A stretch of 64,000 nt of DNA, taken from Vitreoscilla filiformis (GTDB lineage: Bacteria; Pseudomonadota; Gammaproteobacteria; Burkholderiales; Burkholderiaceae_C). Of the stretch, positions 15,397 through 24,916 are shown piece after piece. Numbering within the stretch: position 1 is the first letter of the stretch; each line of letters starts with the position of its first letter. Position numbers and translations under genes: made by a program. Below the pieces are notes generated by a model, which searched no databases, was not told the DNA's origin, and saw only the letters and a program-made list of their open reading frames with translations. Location of the stretch: assembly GCF_002222655.1 (NCBI RefSeq), contig NZ_CP022423.1:2914001-2978000 (forward strand), read 5' to 3'.

Positions 15397-16782
15397 TCAG
15401 GAAGGCAGTGTCAGCCGTGCTTCGATGCGGCTGCCCCCTTGGGGGCGCCGTTCGGCACGAAACTCACCGCCCAAGGCCAGCACACGCTCGCGCAAGCCCA
15501 GCAGGCCGAAGCGCGCCGGCCGCTGGTCGGCATCGGGCAAACCTCGGCCATCGTCTTCGACGGCCACGCACACGTGGGTCGTCGTCGGCCACGACAGGTG
15601 CAGCACCACATGCCGGGCGCCGCTGTGCTTGAAGGCATTGGTCAGGGCCTCTTGCGCCACACGGTAGGCCGCCAGCAGCGCAGGGGAGTGGACTCCGGGC
15701 GGGATGGGATCGGGGGCCAGCTCGGTGTGCAATTGCACACCCGGGTGTTTGGGGCGCAAGGTGGTGGCCAGATCGCCCAAAGCTTCGGCCAGCCCGAGCG
15801 GCCCCAGCGACAGCGGTGTCAAGCGTGGAATCAGCCCATGCATGGCCTCATAAAGCCGGCTGGCTTCTTGATCGATGAGGGCTGCGGCTTGGCGGCCAGG
15901 GCCATCGCTCGCCGGCAAACGCAGCGCCAGCGAGCGCGCCAACGAACGAATCCCCGTCACAGACTGGCCCAACTCGTCGTGCAGCATGGCGGCGATTTCC
16001 TTGCGCTCGGTCTCCAGTCGGGCCTCCACCTCTTGGGCCCAATCGCGGCTGCGTGCCAGGCTGCGCTCGGCTTCAATGGCTTGGACACGCGCCGCCAGCG
16101 TCGCCTCAATGGCCTCGCCCAGCCGGTTGACCGCCGCCCCGATGAGCCGCGCCTCGCGCCCAGACAGCACCGGCAAGCGCGTGGCGTAATCGCCCTGCTC
16201 CAGCCGGGCCAGCGCCTGCTCCACCTGGGCCAAGGGCCGAACCAACCGATTCACCGCCGCAAACACCACGCCCAACAAAGCCACCAGCGCCAGCGCGGTT
16301 TGCAACGCCAGTTGGGTGAGATCGTCCCAACCATCGAGGATGGCACGGGAGGGGTCGGCCTCGATGCTGAGCTGGGCATCGCCAGGCAAACGAATCACCT
16401 GCCGCTGGGGCGCTGGGGCCACCAGATGGTGGAACCAATCCGGCACCTGGCGCCCTTGTTTGTAGGTCGGCTGGGGTGAACGGTAGAGCACTTGGCCCTG
16501 GGCGTCGATCAACTGGATGTCGTTGGCCCGCACCCGGCCCAGTTGCTCTAAAAAGGCCAACATGGCTTGCGGGCCAGCACTGACCACAATCCACCCCGTG
16601 CGCTCCAGCAACTGCGTGGCCACGCGGTTGGCCGCTGTGATCTCCTCGCGCACGCTGGCGCGGGTGGCCTCCAACTGCTGCCAAGCCAAACTCAGCGCCA
16701 GCGTGCCAACTGCGATGGCAATAATTCCGTTCAAGCGGAACGACAAGCTATCGGGCCAATGCCGCGAAAAAAAGGGAAACAT
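15397..16782 (-). CDS. Membrane histidine kinase, HisKA_3 type
   Basis: A 461-residue sensor kinase. One membrane helix lies near residues 15-33 and another near 155-180, enclosing a periplasmic sensor domain of about 120 residues. A HAMP-like region follows. The NarX-type dimerisation motif ERKEIAAMLHDELGQ carries the phospho-accepting H268, and an HATPase domain follows with YRVAQEALTNAFKHSGA and DDGRGLPDAD. ATG 16782 has AGGG-like bases only on the opposite strand, but it begins naturally before the first helix. The next gene starts divergently at 16786, only 3 bp away. It probably phosphorylates the LuxR-type regulator downstream. Confidence 0.88.
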   Translation of the reverse strand: MFPFFSRHWPDSLSFRLNGIIAIAVGTLALSLAWQQLEATRASVREEITAANRVATQLLERTGWIVVSAGPQAMLAFLEQLGRVRANDIQLIDAQGQVLYRSPQPTYKQGRQVPDWFHHLVAPAPQRQVIRLPGDAQLSIEADPSRAILDGWDDLTQLALQTALALVALLGVVFAAVNRLVRPLAQVEQALARLEQGDYATRLPVLSGREARLIGAAVNRLGEAIEATLAARVQAIEAERSLARSRDWAQEVEARLETERKEIAAMLHDELGQSVTGIRSLARSLALRLPASDGPGRQAAALIDQEASRLYEAMHGLIPRLTPLSLGPLGLAEALGDLATTLRPKHPGVQLHTELAPDPIPPGVHSPALLAAYRVAQEALTNAFKHSGARHVVLHLSWPTTTHVCVAVEDDGRGLPDADQRPARFGLLGLRERVLALGGEFRAERRPQGGSRIEARLTLPS

Positions 16783-16785
16783 GCG

Positions 16786-18075
16786 ATGCGATCTGCCAAA
16801 GACGCCCAAACGGAGGGAATGCCGCCAATCACTCTGCCATATCTGCTGGTCATGCCGGTGCCGGTGTACCTGGATGCGCAGGGCCAGCGTTGGCTGGATG
16901 CGCTGTGGCTGAAGGATTTGCGCTTGCATTTGGACTATTTGCACGCCTTCACGCTGGCGTGCCCGTGCGTCCCACGCGACCCGCCACCCGGGGCTGAACG
17001 GGTGAACGATCCGCGCATCCGCTTTGTGGATTTGCCGGATCACGGGCGCCAATCGAGCCGGTTTTTCGAAACAGCGCGCCTGCTGTGGCGGGCGGTGGGC
17101 GAGGCGACGCTGGTGCATCACAGCATCGGGGATTGGTGGCCGCTGTCCATGAACTACTTGGCGGCGCTGTTTGCGGCGTGGCGGGGCAAGGTGTCCGTTG
17201 TGGTGGTGGAGTCCTCAGGCTGGCGCTTGATGCCCGGGCAACCTGCCGGTCTGGGGGCACGCTTGAAAGCGTGGTTGGCAGAAACCTGGGGCCGCTGGCA
17301 CGTCAACCGTGCCAGTTTGGCGGTGTTCACCCAGGCGCAGTACCTGCGCAGCCTGCGCACCCGCCGCCAGGACAACGGCCATGTGATTCACGCCTCGTGG
17401 ATCGATGAGGATCACCTGCTGTCCGAGACAGACATCCGCATCGATGGGTCGCACAAAGGGCTGGGGCTGGAAACCCCGCTGCGCGTGCTGTTCGCCGGGC
17501 GCCTGACCTCAGCCAAAGGGGTGGAGGTGCTGCTGGACGCCTTCCGCGCCACCCACTTGGGCGGCGCAGGGCTGGCGTTGGACATCATCGGCAGCGGCGA
17601 GTGCTTGCCGCTGTGCCAAGCCACCAGCCGACTGGCGCATGAAGGCGGCCAACTGCGGGTGCTGGACAGCGTTCCCTACGGCCCGGCGTTTTTCAATTTG
17701 CTGAGGCGGTACCACGCGGTGGTGGTGCCCAGCCTGTCCGACGAACAGCCGCGCATCGTGTACGACGCTTACGCCCAAGGCGTGCCCGTGCTGGTGAGCG
17801 ACACCCCCGGCCTGCTCGATTGCGTGCAAGACGGCATCACGGGCCGCACCTTTGCACGCGGCGATGCGGCGGCGCTGGCTGGGCTGTTCGTGTGGGCGCA
17901 CACCCACCGCGACGCCTTGCAGCGCATGGGTGAAACCGGCTGGCAGCGCGCCCGGGGCCTGACGCACCATCAGATGCACGCCCGGCGCCACCGGCTGTTG
18001 CTGGACACCTTGGCGCGGCGGGGGCTGATCCGCCCCCCTGGGGCAAACCCGGGCAAAGACTCCAGAAAATCATGA
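16786..18075 (+). CDS. Group 1 (GT4-like) glycosyltransferase
   Basis: A 429-residue protein. The C-terminal Rossmann half carries the GT4 signature: RVLFAGRLTSAKGVEVLLDAF near residues 228-248, LDIIGSGE, and VVVPSLSDEQPRIVYDAYAQGVPVLVSD, with the E-x7-E-like region. GT4 enzymes transfer a sugar from a nucleotide donor to lipid- or polysaccharide-linked acceptors in the cytoplasm. ATG 16786 follows an AGGGAA tract by about 10 nt; ATG 16819 is the alternative. Its start codon is 3 bp from the divergent kinase start, so each promoter must lie inside the other gene. It is 130 bp upstream of pqqA. Confidence 0.85.
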   Translation: MRSAKDAQTEGMPPITLPYLLVMPVPVYLDAQGQRWLDALWLKDLRLHLDYLHAFTLACPCVPRDPPPGAERVNDPRIRFVDLPDHGRQSSRFFETARLLWRAVGEATLVHHSIGDWWPLSMNYLAALFAAWRGKVSVVVVESSGWRLMPGQPAGLGARLKAWLAETWGRWHVNRASLAVFTQAQYLRSLRTRRQDNGHVIHASWIDEDHLLSETDIRIDGSHKGLGLETPLRVLFAGRLTSAKGVEVLLDAFRATHLGGAGLALDIIGSGECLPLCQATSRLAHEGGQLRVLDSVPYGPAFFNLLRRYHAVVVPSLSDEQPRIVYDAYAQGVPVLVSDTPGLLDCVQDGITGRTFARGDAAALAGLFVWAHTHRDALQRMGETGWQRARGLTHHQMHARRHRLLLDTLARRGLIRPPGANPGKDSRKS

Positions 18076-18205
18076 GCCCTTGTTCATGAGCCTGACCATG
18101 ACAGCACCGGGGCCAGGGGCCGACACTGTGCCATCGGAACAGCAATTCCGCTGGGCCGGCTGCCCCCGAGGCAGCAGCTTCTGATCCCTCCTGAGGAGAC
18201 GCACC

Positions 18206-18280
18206 ATGACCTGGGAAACCCCGACCGCTGTTGATTTCCGCTTCGGCTTCGAAATCACCATGTACATCGCCGCCCGCTGA
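18206..18280 (+). CDS. pqqA: PqqA, precursor peptide of PQQ
   Basis: A 24-residue peptide, start ATG 18206, with GAGGAG about 7 nt upstream. Glu16 and Tyr20, the residues joined to make PQQ, are spaced E-x3-Y as required (EITMY at 16-20). The length and the N-terminal MTWETP match PqqA of other proteobacteria. It is the substrate of PqqE with PqqD as chaperone. A strong hairpin with a T-run follows before pqqB, so pqqA should be made in excess over the enzymes. Confidence 0.97.
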   Translation: MTWETPTAVDFRFGFEITMYIAAR

Positions 18281-18303
18281 TTCAGCGCGCCCGAGGTACA
18301 CCC

Positions 18304-18346
18304 AAGGCGAGCGTGCGGCTTGGCGCCGTGGCTCGCCTTTTTCTTT
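18304..18346 (+). terminator. Intrinsic terminator/attenuator between pqqA and pqqB
   Basis: Arms AAGGCGAGC (18304-18312) and GCTCGCCTT (18331-18339) form a 9-bp stem followed at once by TTTTTCTTT on the + strand. This is a standard Rho-independent terminator 23 bp after pqqA. Read-through would be needed for pqqB-E, giving a short abundant pqqA transcript and a rarer full one. Confidence 0.85.
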
Positions 18347-18360
18347 GAAAGCCGAGTCTC

Positions 18361-19275
18361 ATGAAACTGGTGGTTCTGGGGTCCGCTGCGGGCGGGGGGT
18401 TTCCGCAGTGGAACTGCAACTGCGCCCAATGTGCTGGCGTGAGAGCCGGGCAACCGGGCTTGCGCGCCCGCACCCAAAGCTCGGTGGCCGTGGGTGGCCC
18501 GGACGATTGGGTGTTGGTGAACGCCTCGCCGGACGTGCTGCAACAAATCCGCGCCACGCCCGCGCTGCAACCGGGGCGGGCGCTGCGCGACACCGGCATC
18601 GCCGGCGTGCTGCTGGCCGATGGCCAGATCGATCACACCACCGGCCTGTTCATGCTGCGCGAGCGCGGCCGTCCGCTGCCGCTGTGGTGTACCGACCCGG
18701 TGTATGACGACCTGACGCAAGGCAACCCGATTTTCAACGTCCTGGGCCACTTCTGCGGCGTGGATCGCCAGCGCGTGACGCTGGACGGCACCGCGTTCGA
18801 GGTGCCCGGCGTACCTGGGTTGCGCATCCGCGCTCTGCCGTTGAAGAGCAAACCGGCGCCCTTTTCGCCGCACCGCGAATGCCCGGTGGATGGGGACAAC
18901 GTCGGTTTCATTTTTGAGAACAGCGCCACGGGCCGACGCATTTTTTACGCACCGGGTTTGGCGGAGATCGAGCCGCACGTCTGGGAAGCCATGACCACGT
19001 CGGACGTGGTGATGGTAGACGGCACCTTCTGGACGGACGACGAAATGGTGCGCCTGGGCATCTCTACCAAGCTGGGCAGCCAGATCGGCCACCTGGCCCA
19101 ATCCGGTGCGAGCGGCATGCTGGATTGGCTGTCCCGCCTGCCGGCGAGCACGCAGAAGTGGCTCATCCACATCAACAACACCAACCCGATTCTGAACGAG
19201 CACTCGCCCGAGCGCGCCGCCTGCACCGCTGCCGGCGTGGGCGTGAGTTTTGACGGGCTGGAGATTGAGTTTTGA
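18361..19275 (+). CDS. pqqB: PqqB, metallo-hydrolase-fold oxygenase of PQQ synthesis
   Basis: A 304-residue protein of the usual PqqB length. The N-terminus has AAGGGFPQWNCNCAQC with the CxCxxC zinc-binding motif near residues 19-24, typical of PqqB. The beta-lactamase-fold metal region includes DGQIDHTTGL and HINNTNPI. PqqB is thought to hydroxylate the crosslinked Glu-Tyr intermediate. It follows the pqqA terminator, with a weak ribosome binding site. Its 3' end is followed by a REP-like element before pqqC. Confidence 0.95.
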   Translation: MKLVVLGSAAGGGFPQWNCNCAQCAGVRAGQPGLRARTQSSVAVGGPDDWVLVNASPDVLQQIRATPALQPGRALRDTGIAGVLLADGQIDHTTGLFMLRERGRPLPLWCTDPVYDDLTQGNPIFNVLGHFCGVDRQRVTLDGTAFEVPGVPGLRIRALPLKSKPAPFSPHRECPVDGDNVGFIFENSATGRRIFYAPGLAEIEPHVWEAMTTSDVVMVDGTFWTDDEMVRLGISTKLGSQIGHLAQSGASGMLDWLSRLPASTQKWLIHINNTNPILNEHSPERAACTAAGVGVSFDGLEIEF

Positions 19276-19284
19276 GTGGGCGAT

Positions 19285-19388
19285 CCCCCTCTCCCCAGCC
19301 CTCTCCCACAAGGGGAGAGGGAGCCAACACAAGGCTGCCTGGTTCAAAGCCCCTCTCCCCTTGTGGGAGAGGGGTTGGGGAGAGGGGG
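19285..19388. repeat. REP/BIME-like inverted repeat between pqqB and pqqC
   Basis: A 104-bp element with long near-perfect inverted arms. It begins CCCCCTCTCCCCAGCCCTC and ends GGTTGGGGAGAGGGGG, and each arm contains its own CCCTCTCCC...GGGAGAGGG hairpin. A second copy with a different centre lies at 54957-55096 inside mccA. Such elements are scattered in many proteobacterial genomes. In the pqq transcript it would form stable structure between pqqB and pqqC. Confidence 0.9.
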
Positions 19389-19429
19389 ACACCCGCCGCC
19401 ACAGACACGACACATAGAAGGAGACCTCC

Positions 19430-20158
19430 ATGACCGCCATCCTGAGTGAACAAGCCAGCGCCTGGTCGCGCACCGAGTTTGAAGCCCGGCTGCGTGAGCA
19501 GGGCAAGGCGTATCACATCTTTCACCCGTTCAACGTCATGCTGAACACGGGCAAGGCCACGCCGGAGCAAATCCGGGGCTGGGTGGCGAATCGCTTCAGC
19601 TATCAGGTGGCGATCCCGGTGAAGGACGCGGCCATTTTGTCGAATTGCCCGGATCGCGACGTGCGCCGCGAGTGGCTGCAACGCATCCTCGATCACGATG
19701 GGTTTGAAATCGGCGGCGTGAAGGACGAAGGCGGCATCGAAGCCTGGATTCGTTTGGGCATCGCCACCGGGTTGACACGCGAGGAAATCACGGACTTTCG
19801 CCACGTCATCCCCGCCGTGCAGTTTGCGGTGGATGCGTATGTGAATTTTGCGCGGCGCTCGCCCTGGCAAGAGGCGGTGTGTTCCTCGCTGACGGAATTG
19901 TTTGCACCGGAAATCCACAAGCAACGCCTGGCCACCTGGCCGGAACACTATCCGTGGATTGAGTCGACCGGCCTGCAATACTTCCGCAACCGCGTGACGC
20001 AGGCGCGACGCGATGTGGAACAAGGGCTGGAAGTCACCCTCAGCCACTTCAACACGAAGCCGCTGCAATTGCGTGCGCTGGACATCTTGAAATTCAAGCT
20101 GGACATCCTCTGGGCCATGAACGACGCCATGGCCACACGCTACGGAGTGACCGCCTGA
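19430..20158 (+). CDS. pqqC: PqqC, cofactorless PQQ synthase (last oxidation)
   Basis: A 242-residue protein of the TenA/haem-oxygenase-like PqqC family. Visible signatures are [14 protein letters not shown] near residues 26-39, the NRFSYQ segment, then [14 protein letters not shown]. PqqC closes the ring and carries out the final eight-electron oxidation to PQQ in the cytoplasm. AAGGAGA lies just upstream of ATG 19430. Its TGA overlaps the ATG of pqqD (TGATGA). Confidence 0.95.
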   Translation: MTAILSEQASAWSRTEFEARLREQGKAYHIFHPFNVMLNTGKATPEQIRGWVANRFSYQVAIPVKDAAILSNCPDRDVRREWLQRILDHDGFEIGGVKDEGGIEAWIRLGIATGLTREEITDFRHVIPAVQFAVDAYVNFARRSPWQEAVCSSLTELFAPEIHKQRLATWPEHYPWIESTGLQYFRNRVTQARRDVEQGLEVTLSHFNTKPLQLRALDILKFKLDILWAMNDAMATRYGVTA

Positions 20159-20424
20159 TGAACGACGCCACCCTCCCGCGTCTGGGCCACGGTTTCCGCC
20201 TGCAATGGGAGCCGGTGCAAAACTGCCATGTGCTGCTCTACCCGGAGGGCATGGTGAAGTTGAACCGCAGCGCCGGGGAAATCCTCACCCGCTGCGATGG
20301 TCAGCGCAGCGTTGCGGCGCTGGTGGCCGAGCTGGAAACGGCGTTCAACGCCCAGGGTTTGCGCTCCGAGGTGGAAAAGTTTCTGGAGATCGCCCAGGCG
20401 CAGCGCTGGGTGGTGCTGGCATGA
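20158..20424 (+). CDS. pqqD: PqqD, PqqA-binding peptide chaperone
   Basis: An 88-residue winged-helix-like PqqD. It has the VLLYPEGMVKLNRSAGEIL segment near residues 22-40 and a CDGQRSVAAL turn, both characteristic. PqqD delivers PqqA to the radical SAM enzyme PqqE. Both ends overlap neighbours: its ATG overlaps the pqqC stop and its stop overlaps the pqqE start (ATGA at 20421). Confidence 0.95.
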   Translation: MNDATLPRLGHGFRLQWEPVQNCHVLLYPEGMVKLNRSAGEILTRCDGQRSVAALVAELETAFNAQGLRSEVEKFLEIAQAQRWVVLA

Positions 20425-21566
20425 TCGGCGGCGTGGGGGGTTTGCAACAGGCGGTGGTCGGCCCGCCGCTGTGGTTGCTGGCGGAGATCACCTACCGCTG
20501 CCCGCTGCACTGCGTCTTTTGCTACAACCCGACGGACTTTGCGCGCCACGAAGACGAGTTGAGCACCGACGAATGGTTGCGCGTGCTGCGTGAAGGCCGG
20601 GCGCTGGGGGCGGTGCAGTGTGGGTTTTCCGGCGGTGAGCCGCTGCTGCGCGACGATTTGGAAGCGTTGGTGGCCGAGGCGCACCGCCTGGGTTACTACA
20701 CCAACCTGCTCACCAGCGGCGTGGGGCTGACACCTGAGCGTGCCGCCGCGCTGAAAGCGGCGGGGCTGGATCACATCCAACTCAGCTTTCAGGATTCGAC
20801 CCGCGAGGTGAACGACTTTCTCTCGCACACCAAAACCTTTGCCCTGAAGCAGCGCGTGGGCGAGATGCTCAAGGCCCAAGGCTGGCCGATGGTGATGAAC
20901 GTGGTGATGCACCGCCTCAACATCGAGCACACCGGGCGCATCATCGAAATGGCGCACGAGCTGGGCGCGGAGTATCTGGAGCTGGCGAATTCGCAGTATT
21001 ACTCCTGGGCGCTGGAAAACCGGGGCCATCTCATGCCCACCAGCGAGCAGTTGAAACGCGCCGAAGCGGTGACGGACGAATGGCGCGTCAAACTGGAAGG
21101 CAAGATGAAGCTGTTTTTCGTCTCGCCGGATTACCACGAAGCACGGCCGAAAAAATGCATGAATGGCTGGGGCAACGTCTTCCTCACCATCACGCCGGAC
21201 GGCGCAGCGCTGCCCTGCCACACCGCCCGCATGTTGCCCGGCCTGACCTTCCCGACGGTGCGGGAGATGGATCTCAAAACCCTCTGGTATGACTCGGACG
21301 GCTTCAACCGCTACCGGGGCACCGGCTGGATGAAAGACCCCTGTCGCACCTGCCCGGACCAGGAAAAAGACCTCGGCGGCTGTCGCTGCCAGGCTTATAT
21401 GCTGGCCAAAGACGCCGCAGCCGCCGACCCGGTTTGCCCAAAAAGCCCGCAGCACGGCGTGGTGCAAGCAGCGGTGGCGGCGGCCAATGCGGGTGAGGTG
21501 CCGGCGCGGCCTTTGTTGTTCAGGGATCGGGCCACGTCGCTCAAGCTGTCCTGTTCCGGCGCTTAA
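20421..21566 (+). CDS. pqqE: PqqE, radical SAM PqqA Glu-Tyr crosslinking enzyme
   Basis: A 381-residue radical SAM/SPASM protein. The cluster motif CxxxCxxC is RCPLHCVFC (C27, C31, C34), and the SAM-binding GGEP follows near residues 72-75. The C-terminal SPASM region keeps its cysteines (KKCMNGWGN, LPCHTA, CRTCPDQ, GGCRCQAY). It forms the first carbon-carbon bond between E16 and Y20 of PqqA. I chose ATG 20421, which overlaps the pqqD stop. The last base pairs overlap the convergent SDR gene. No pqqF/pqqG peptidase follows. Confidence 0.96.
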   Translation: MIGGVGGLQQAVVGPPLWLLAEITYRCPLHCVFCYNPTDFARHEDELSTDEWLRVLREGRALGAVQCGFSGGEPLLRDDLEALVAEAHRLGYYTNLLTSGVGLTPERAAALKAAGLDHIQLSFQDSTREVNDFLSHTKTFALKQRVGEMLKAQGWPMVMNVVMHRLNIEHTGRIIEMAHELGAEYLELANSQYYSWALENRGHLMPTSEQLKRAEAVTDEWRVKLEGKMKLFFVSPDYHEARPKKCMNGWGNVFLTITPDGAALPCHTARMLPGLTFPTVREMDLKTLWYDSDGFNRYRGTGWMKDPCRTCPDQEKDLGGCRCQAYMLAKDAAAADPVCPKSPQHGVVQAAVAAANAGEVPARPLLFRDRATSLKLSCSGA

Positions 21567-22348
21567 CCTCGTCCCACAAAGGGCATGCCGGTGGCCAACA
21601 CCGTCATGTTCAACACGTTGGCGCTCAGCGGCAGGCGCGCCATGTTGACCACGGCATCGGCCACATGACTCACGTCCATGCGCGCCTCGGCACGCACGCT
21701 GCCATCGGCTTGCAACATGCCTTGGGCCATGCCGGCGGTCATGTCGGTGGCGGCGTTGCCGATGTCGATCTGGCCGACGGCAATGCTGAAGGCGCGGCCA
21801 TCCAAAGCGGCGGCCTTGGTCATACCCGTCATGGCGTGTTTGGTGGTGGTGTAGGCGATCGAGTTCGGGCGCGGTGCATGAGCCGAAATCGAGCCGTTGT
21901 TGATGATGCGCCCACCCTGCGGCTGCTGGCGCCTCATGAGGCCGAACGCTTCGCGCAGGCAGTAAAACGCGCCATTCAGGTTGACATCGACGGCGCTGCG
22001 CCAGGCGTCCACCGCCAACTGATCGGGCGTGGCGCCGACCGTGAAAATGCCCGCGTTGTTGAACAACAAATCCAACCGCCCGAAACGCTGTTCGATCTCC
22101 GCAAACAGCGCCGCAACTTGGGCGGGATCGGCCACATCGGCCACGATGGGGTAAGCGCGATCGGGATCGGCCTGGGCCTCGGGCGAAGCTGCGAGGGTCG
22201 ATTGCAAGCGATCCAAGCGGCGGCCATTCAAAACCACCGTCCAACCATCGGCCAGCAGGGCCAGGGCGCAGGCCCGGCCAATGCCCGACCCAGCCCCGGT
22301 AACGAGGGCGATGCGTTCAGCGGAGGATGCGTCAAAAGAGCGTGTCAT
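21563..22348 (-). CDS. Short-chain dehydrogenase/reductase (SDR)
   Basis: A 261-residue classical SDR. It has the TGAGSGIG nucleotide-binding motif near residues 17-24, NNAG near 95, and the catalytic Ser plus YTTTK. An NGRR sequence after the second strand favours NADP(H). I chose ATG 22348; an upstream frame extension has no homology-like content. It converges on pqqE with a 4-bp overlap. The substrate cannot be told from sequence. Confidence 0.88.
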   Translation of the reverse strand: MTRSFDASSAERIALVTGAGSGIGRACALALLADGWTVVLNGRRLDRLQSTLAASPEAQADPDRAYPIVADVADPAQVAALFAEIEQRFGRLDLLFNNAGIFTVGATPDQLAVDAWRSAVDVNLNGAFYCLREAFGLMRRQQPQGGRIINNGSISAHAPRPNSIAYTTTKHAMTGMTKAAALDGRAFSIAVGQIDIGNAATDMTAGMAQGMLQADGSVRAEARMDVSHVADAVVNMARLPLSANVLNMTVLATGMPFVGRG

Positions 22349-22432
22349 GGGCAGAAAGCGTGTGGCGAAAAACAGGCAGTCTGCCACTGCCCTGCCACCG
22401 CATGAAACCAGTACACGGGTTCGGGGACACGG

Positions 22433-23689
22433 CTATGCCGTGGCCGCCGCCATGGCCACGGGGGCCGAACAGACGCGATTGCGGCCTTCACGTTTGGCTT
22501 GGTACAGCGCTTGATCCGCCACGATCAAGGCTTCTTCCAACTCAATCGCTTCGGGCATCCACAGCGCCAAGCCAAACGAACCACTGACGCGCACCCCCTG
22601 CGGCAACAGCGGTGGCCCCAACTGTGTCAGCGTCTGGCATAAGCGCTGCGTCACCTCTTGCATGTCCCCGACACTGCGGGGGGCCAAGCAGATGACAAAC
22701 TCCTCGCCCCCCCACCGAGCCAGCACATCGTCGGGCCGCAAATGGGCCTGCAAGGTTTGCGCGGTCAGCACCAGCACTTCATCCCCGACTTGGTGCCCAT
22801 GCTGATCGTTGATCGACTTGAAATGATCCAAGTCCACCAAGCAGAGGCCATACGTTGCCCGGTTCTGCTCCAGCTCGGTCATTCGGGCAAGAAAAGCCCG
22901 GCGATTGAGCTGTTGCGTCAACTCATCGTGCGACGCCAGGTGGCTGACGCGAGAGAGCGCCGCTTGTAACTGGGCATTGGTGTGTGCCACAGCGCGGGAC
23001 TGCTGCAAAGCATCCGCCCGCGCCAGCTCCAGAGCGGTCACCAGAGCCTGATTGCGCAGCTGCAACACCATGGCTTCGTAAGCTTTGCGCTGCTGCCAAA
23101 AACCAAAGTGGCACTGTGCGATCACATAACTGATTGCAGCCAACAGCAACCACCCCTTGCCATCCGCGACGATGAACAGCCCGCGTGCAATGACAGGCAG
23201 CCACAGCGCCAACATGAACATCACCAGCACCCGCCGCGACAGCAGTGCCACGCTGCTCATGAACCCACTGACCGCCACCATCACTAACAACACCAGCGCG
23301 TGTGTCCAGTGGGAGCCCAACGGCTCCTCAATGAAGAGCAGGGCCAGTGCCCAACTCAACCCTGCATAACTCATGCCTAACGCTTGTTGGCGTTCATCGT
23401 CAGCGGTGGGCGAGCGCTCACCCAGGCGCTGCGCCAGACGCATGCTGTGCCACATCGACACCGCCCGCCCCGTGGCAAAAACCAGCAATGTCCAAACCGG
23501 TTGGCTGGCCAATAAAGCACCGATCAGCAGCAAGGTGCCCAGGGCACTGCTGCGACTGAGTTTGCGTTCGCGCTGAACCAGTTGACGCAGCAACTCGCTG
23601 CGCACCGTATGTTCGTCAGGCTCCGCCACCACCACACGGGATGCGGTGTCCGTACTGGGGGCGTCGGAGTAAGCAGGGTCTGGATGCAT
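22433..23689 (-). CDS. Membrane-bound diguanylate cyclase (GGDEF)
   Basis: A 418-residue protein. About five to six hydrophobic helices between residues 45 and 195 form the membrane part. A short coiled coil follows, then a GGDEF domain with DELTQQLNRRAF, LVDLDHFKSINDQHGH, and the active-site RWGGEEF. The catalytic loop is GGEEF, so activity making cyclic di-GMP is expected. No RxxD inhibitory site is obvious just upstream of GGEEF. It is divergent from the carbonic anhydrase gene across a 177-bp gap. Confidence 0.92.
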   Translation of the reverse strand: MHPDPAYSDAPSTDTASRVVVAEPDEHTVRSELLRQLVQRERKLSRSSALGTLLLIGALLASQPVWTLLVFATGRAVSMWHSMRLAQRLGERSPTADDERQQALGMSYAGLSWALALLFIEEPLGSHWTHALVLLVMVAVSGFMSSVALLSRRVLVMFMLALWLPVIARGLFIVADGKGWLLLAAISYVIAQCHFGFWQQRKAYEAMVLQLRNQALVTALELARADALQQSRAVAHTNAQLQAALSRVSHLASHDELTQQLNRRAFLARMTELEQNRATYGLCLVDLDHFKSINDQHGHQVGDEVLVLTAQTLQAHLRPDDVLARWGGEEFVICLAPRSVGDMQEVTQRLCQTLTQLGPPLLPQGVRVSGSFGLALWMPEAIELEEALIVADQALYQAKREGRNRVCSAPVAMAAATA

Positions 23690-23866
23690 CGTGTCCCATT
23701 CTGAGGGAATTGGGGGGGCAACGGAATCGGAAGAAAGAGGTACTCGAAAAGGTTTCGCAAACTTGCTGGCGCGTGGTCAGGCGGTTCTCAGACGGGCTTC
23801 CTACACTGCCCACTCCTATGGCCGATACGCACACTTCGCCGTCCCCTCCGGCGAATGTCTTTGATC

Positions 23867-24571
<705 letters not shown>

Positions 24572-24916
24572 CTTCGCGCCGCACCTCGACCCACTGCAAC
24601 TGCGTGGGGTACTCGCGTGCCATGGCATGCCAGATGTAGGTGCTGAGGTTTTCCAGCGTGGCAGGCCCCAAGCCTTCGACGTGGTCAAGGAAACGGTGAT
24701 CCAAAGTTTCGCGCAGTGCGGCGATGCTGCGACGCAACAGGGCCAAATCCACCACCATGCCGCTCACCGGATCGGGCGTGCCGCCCACGCACACTTCGGC
24801 CACGTAGGTGTGCCCATGGATACGCAAGCTGGGTTCGACCTCGACTTGGCGGCGCAAGGTGTGGGCGGCTTCAAAGAAAAAGGTTTGGCTGAGTTCGTAC
24901 TTCATGCGAGCGGCTT

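Noticed and set aside
20301..22244. Minus-strand frame spanning pqqD, pqqE and the SDR gene
   Set aside because: Overlaps three recognised genes, two antisense, and the last in a different frame; no family resemblance.
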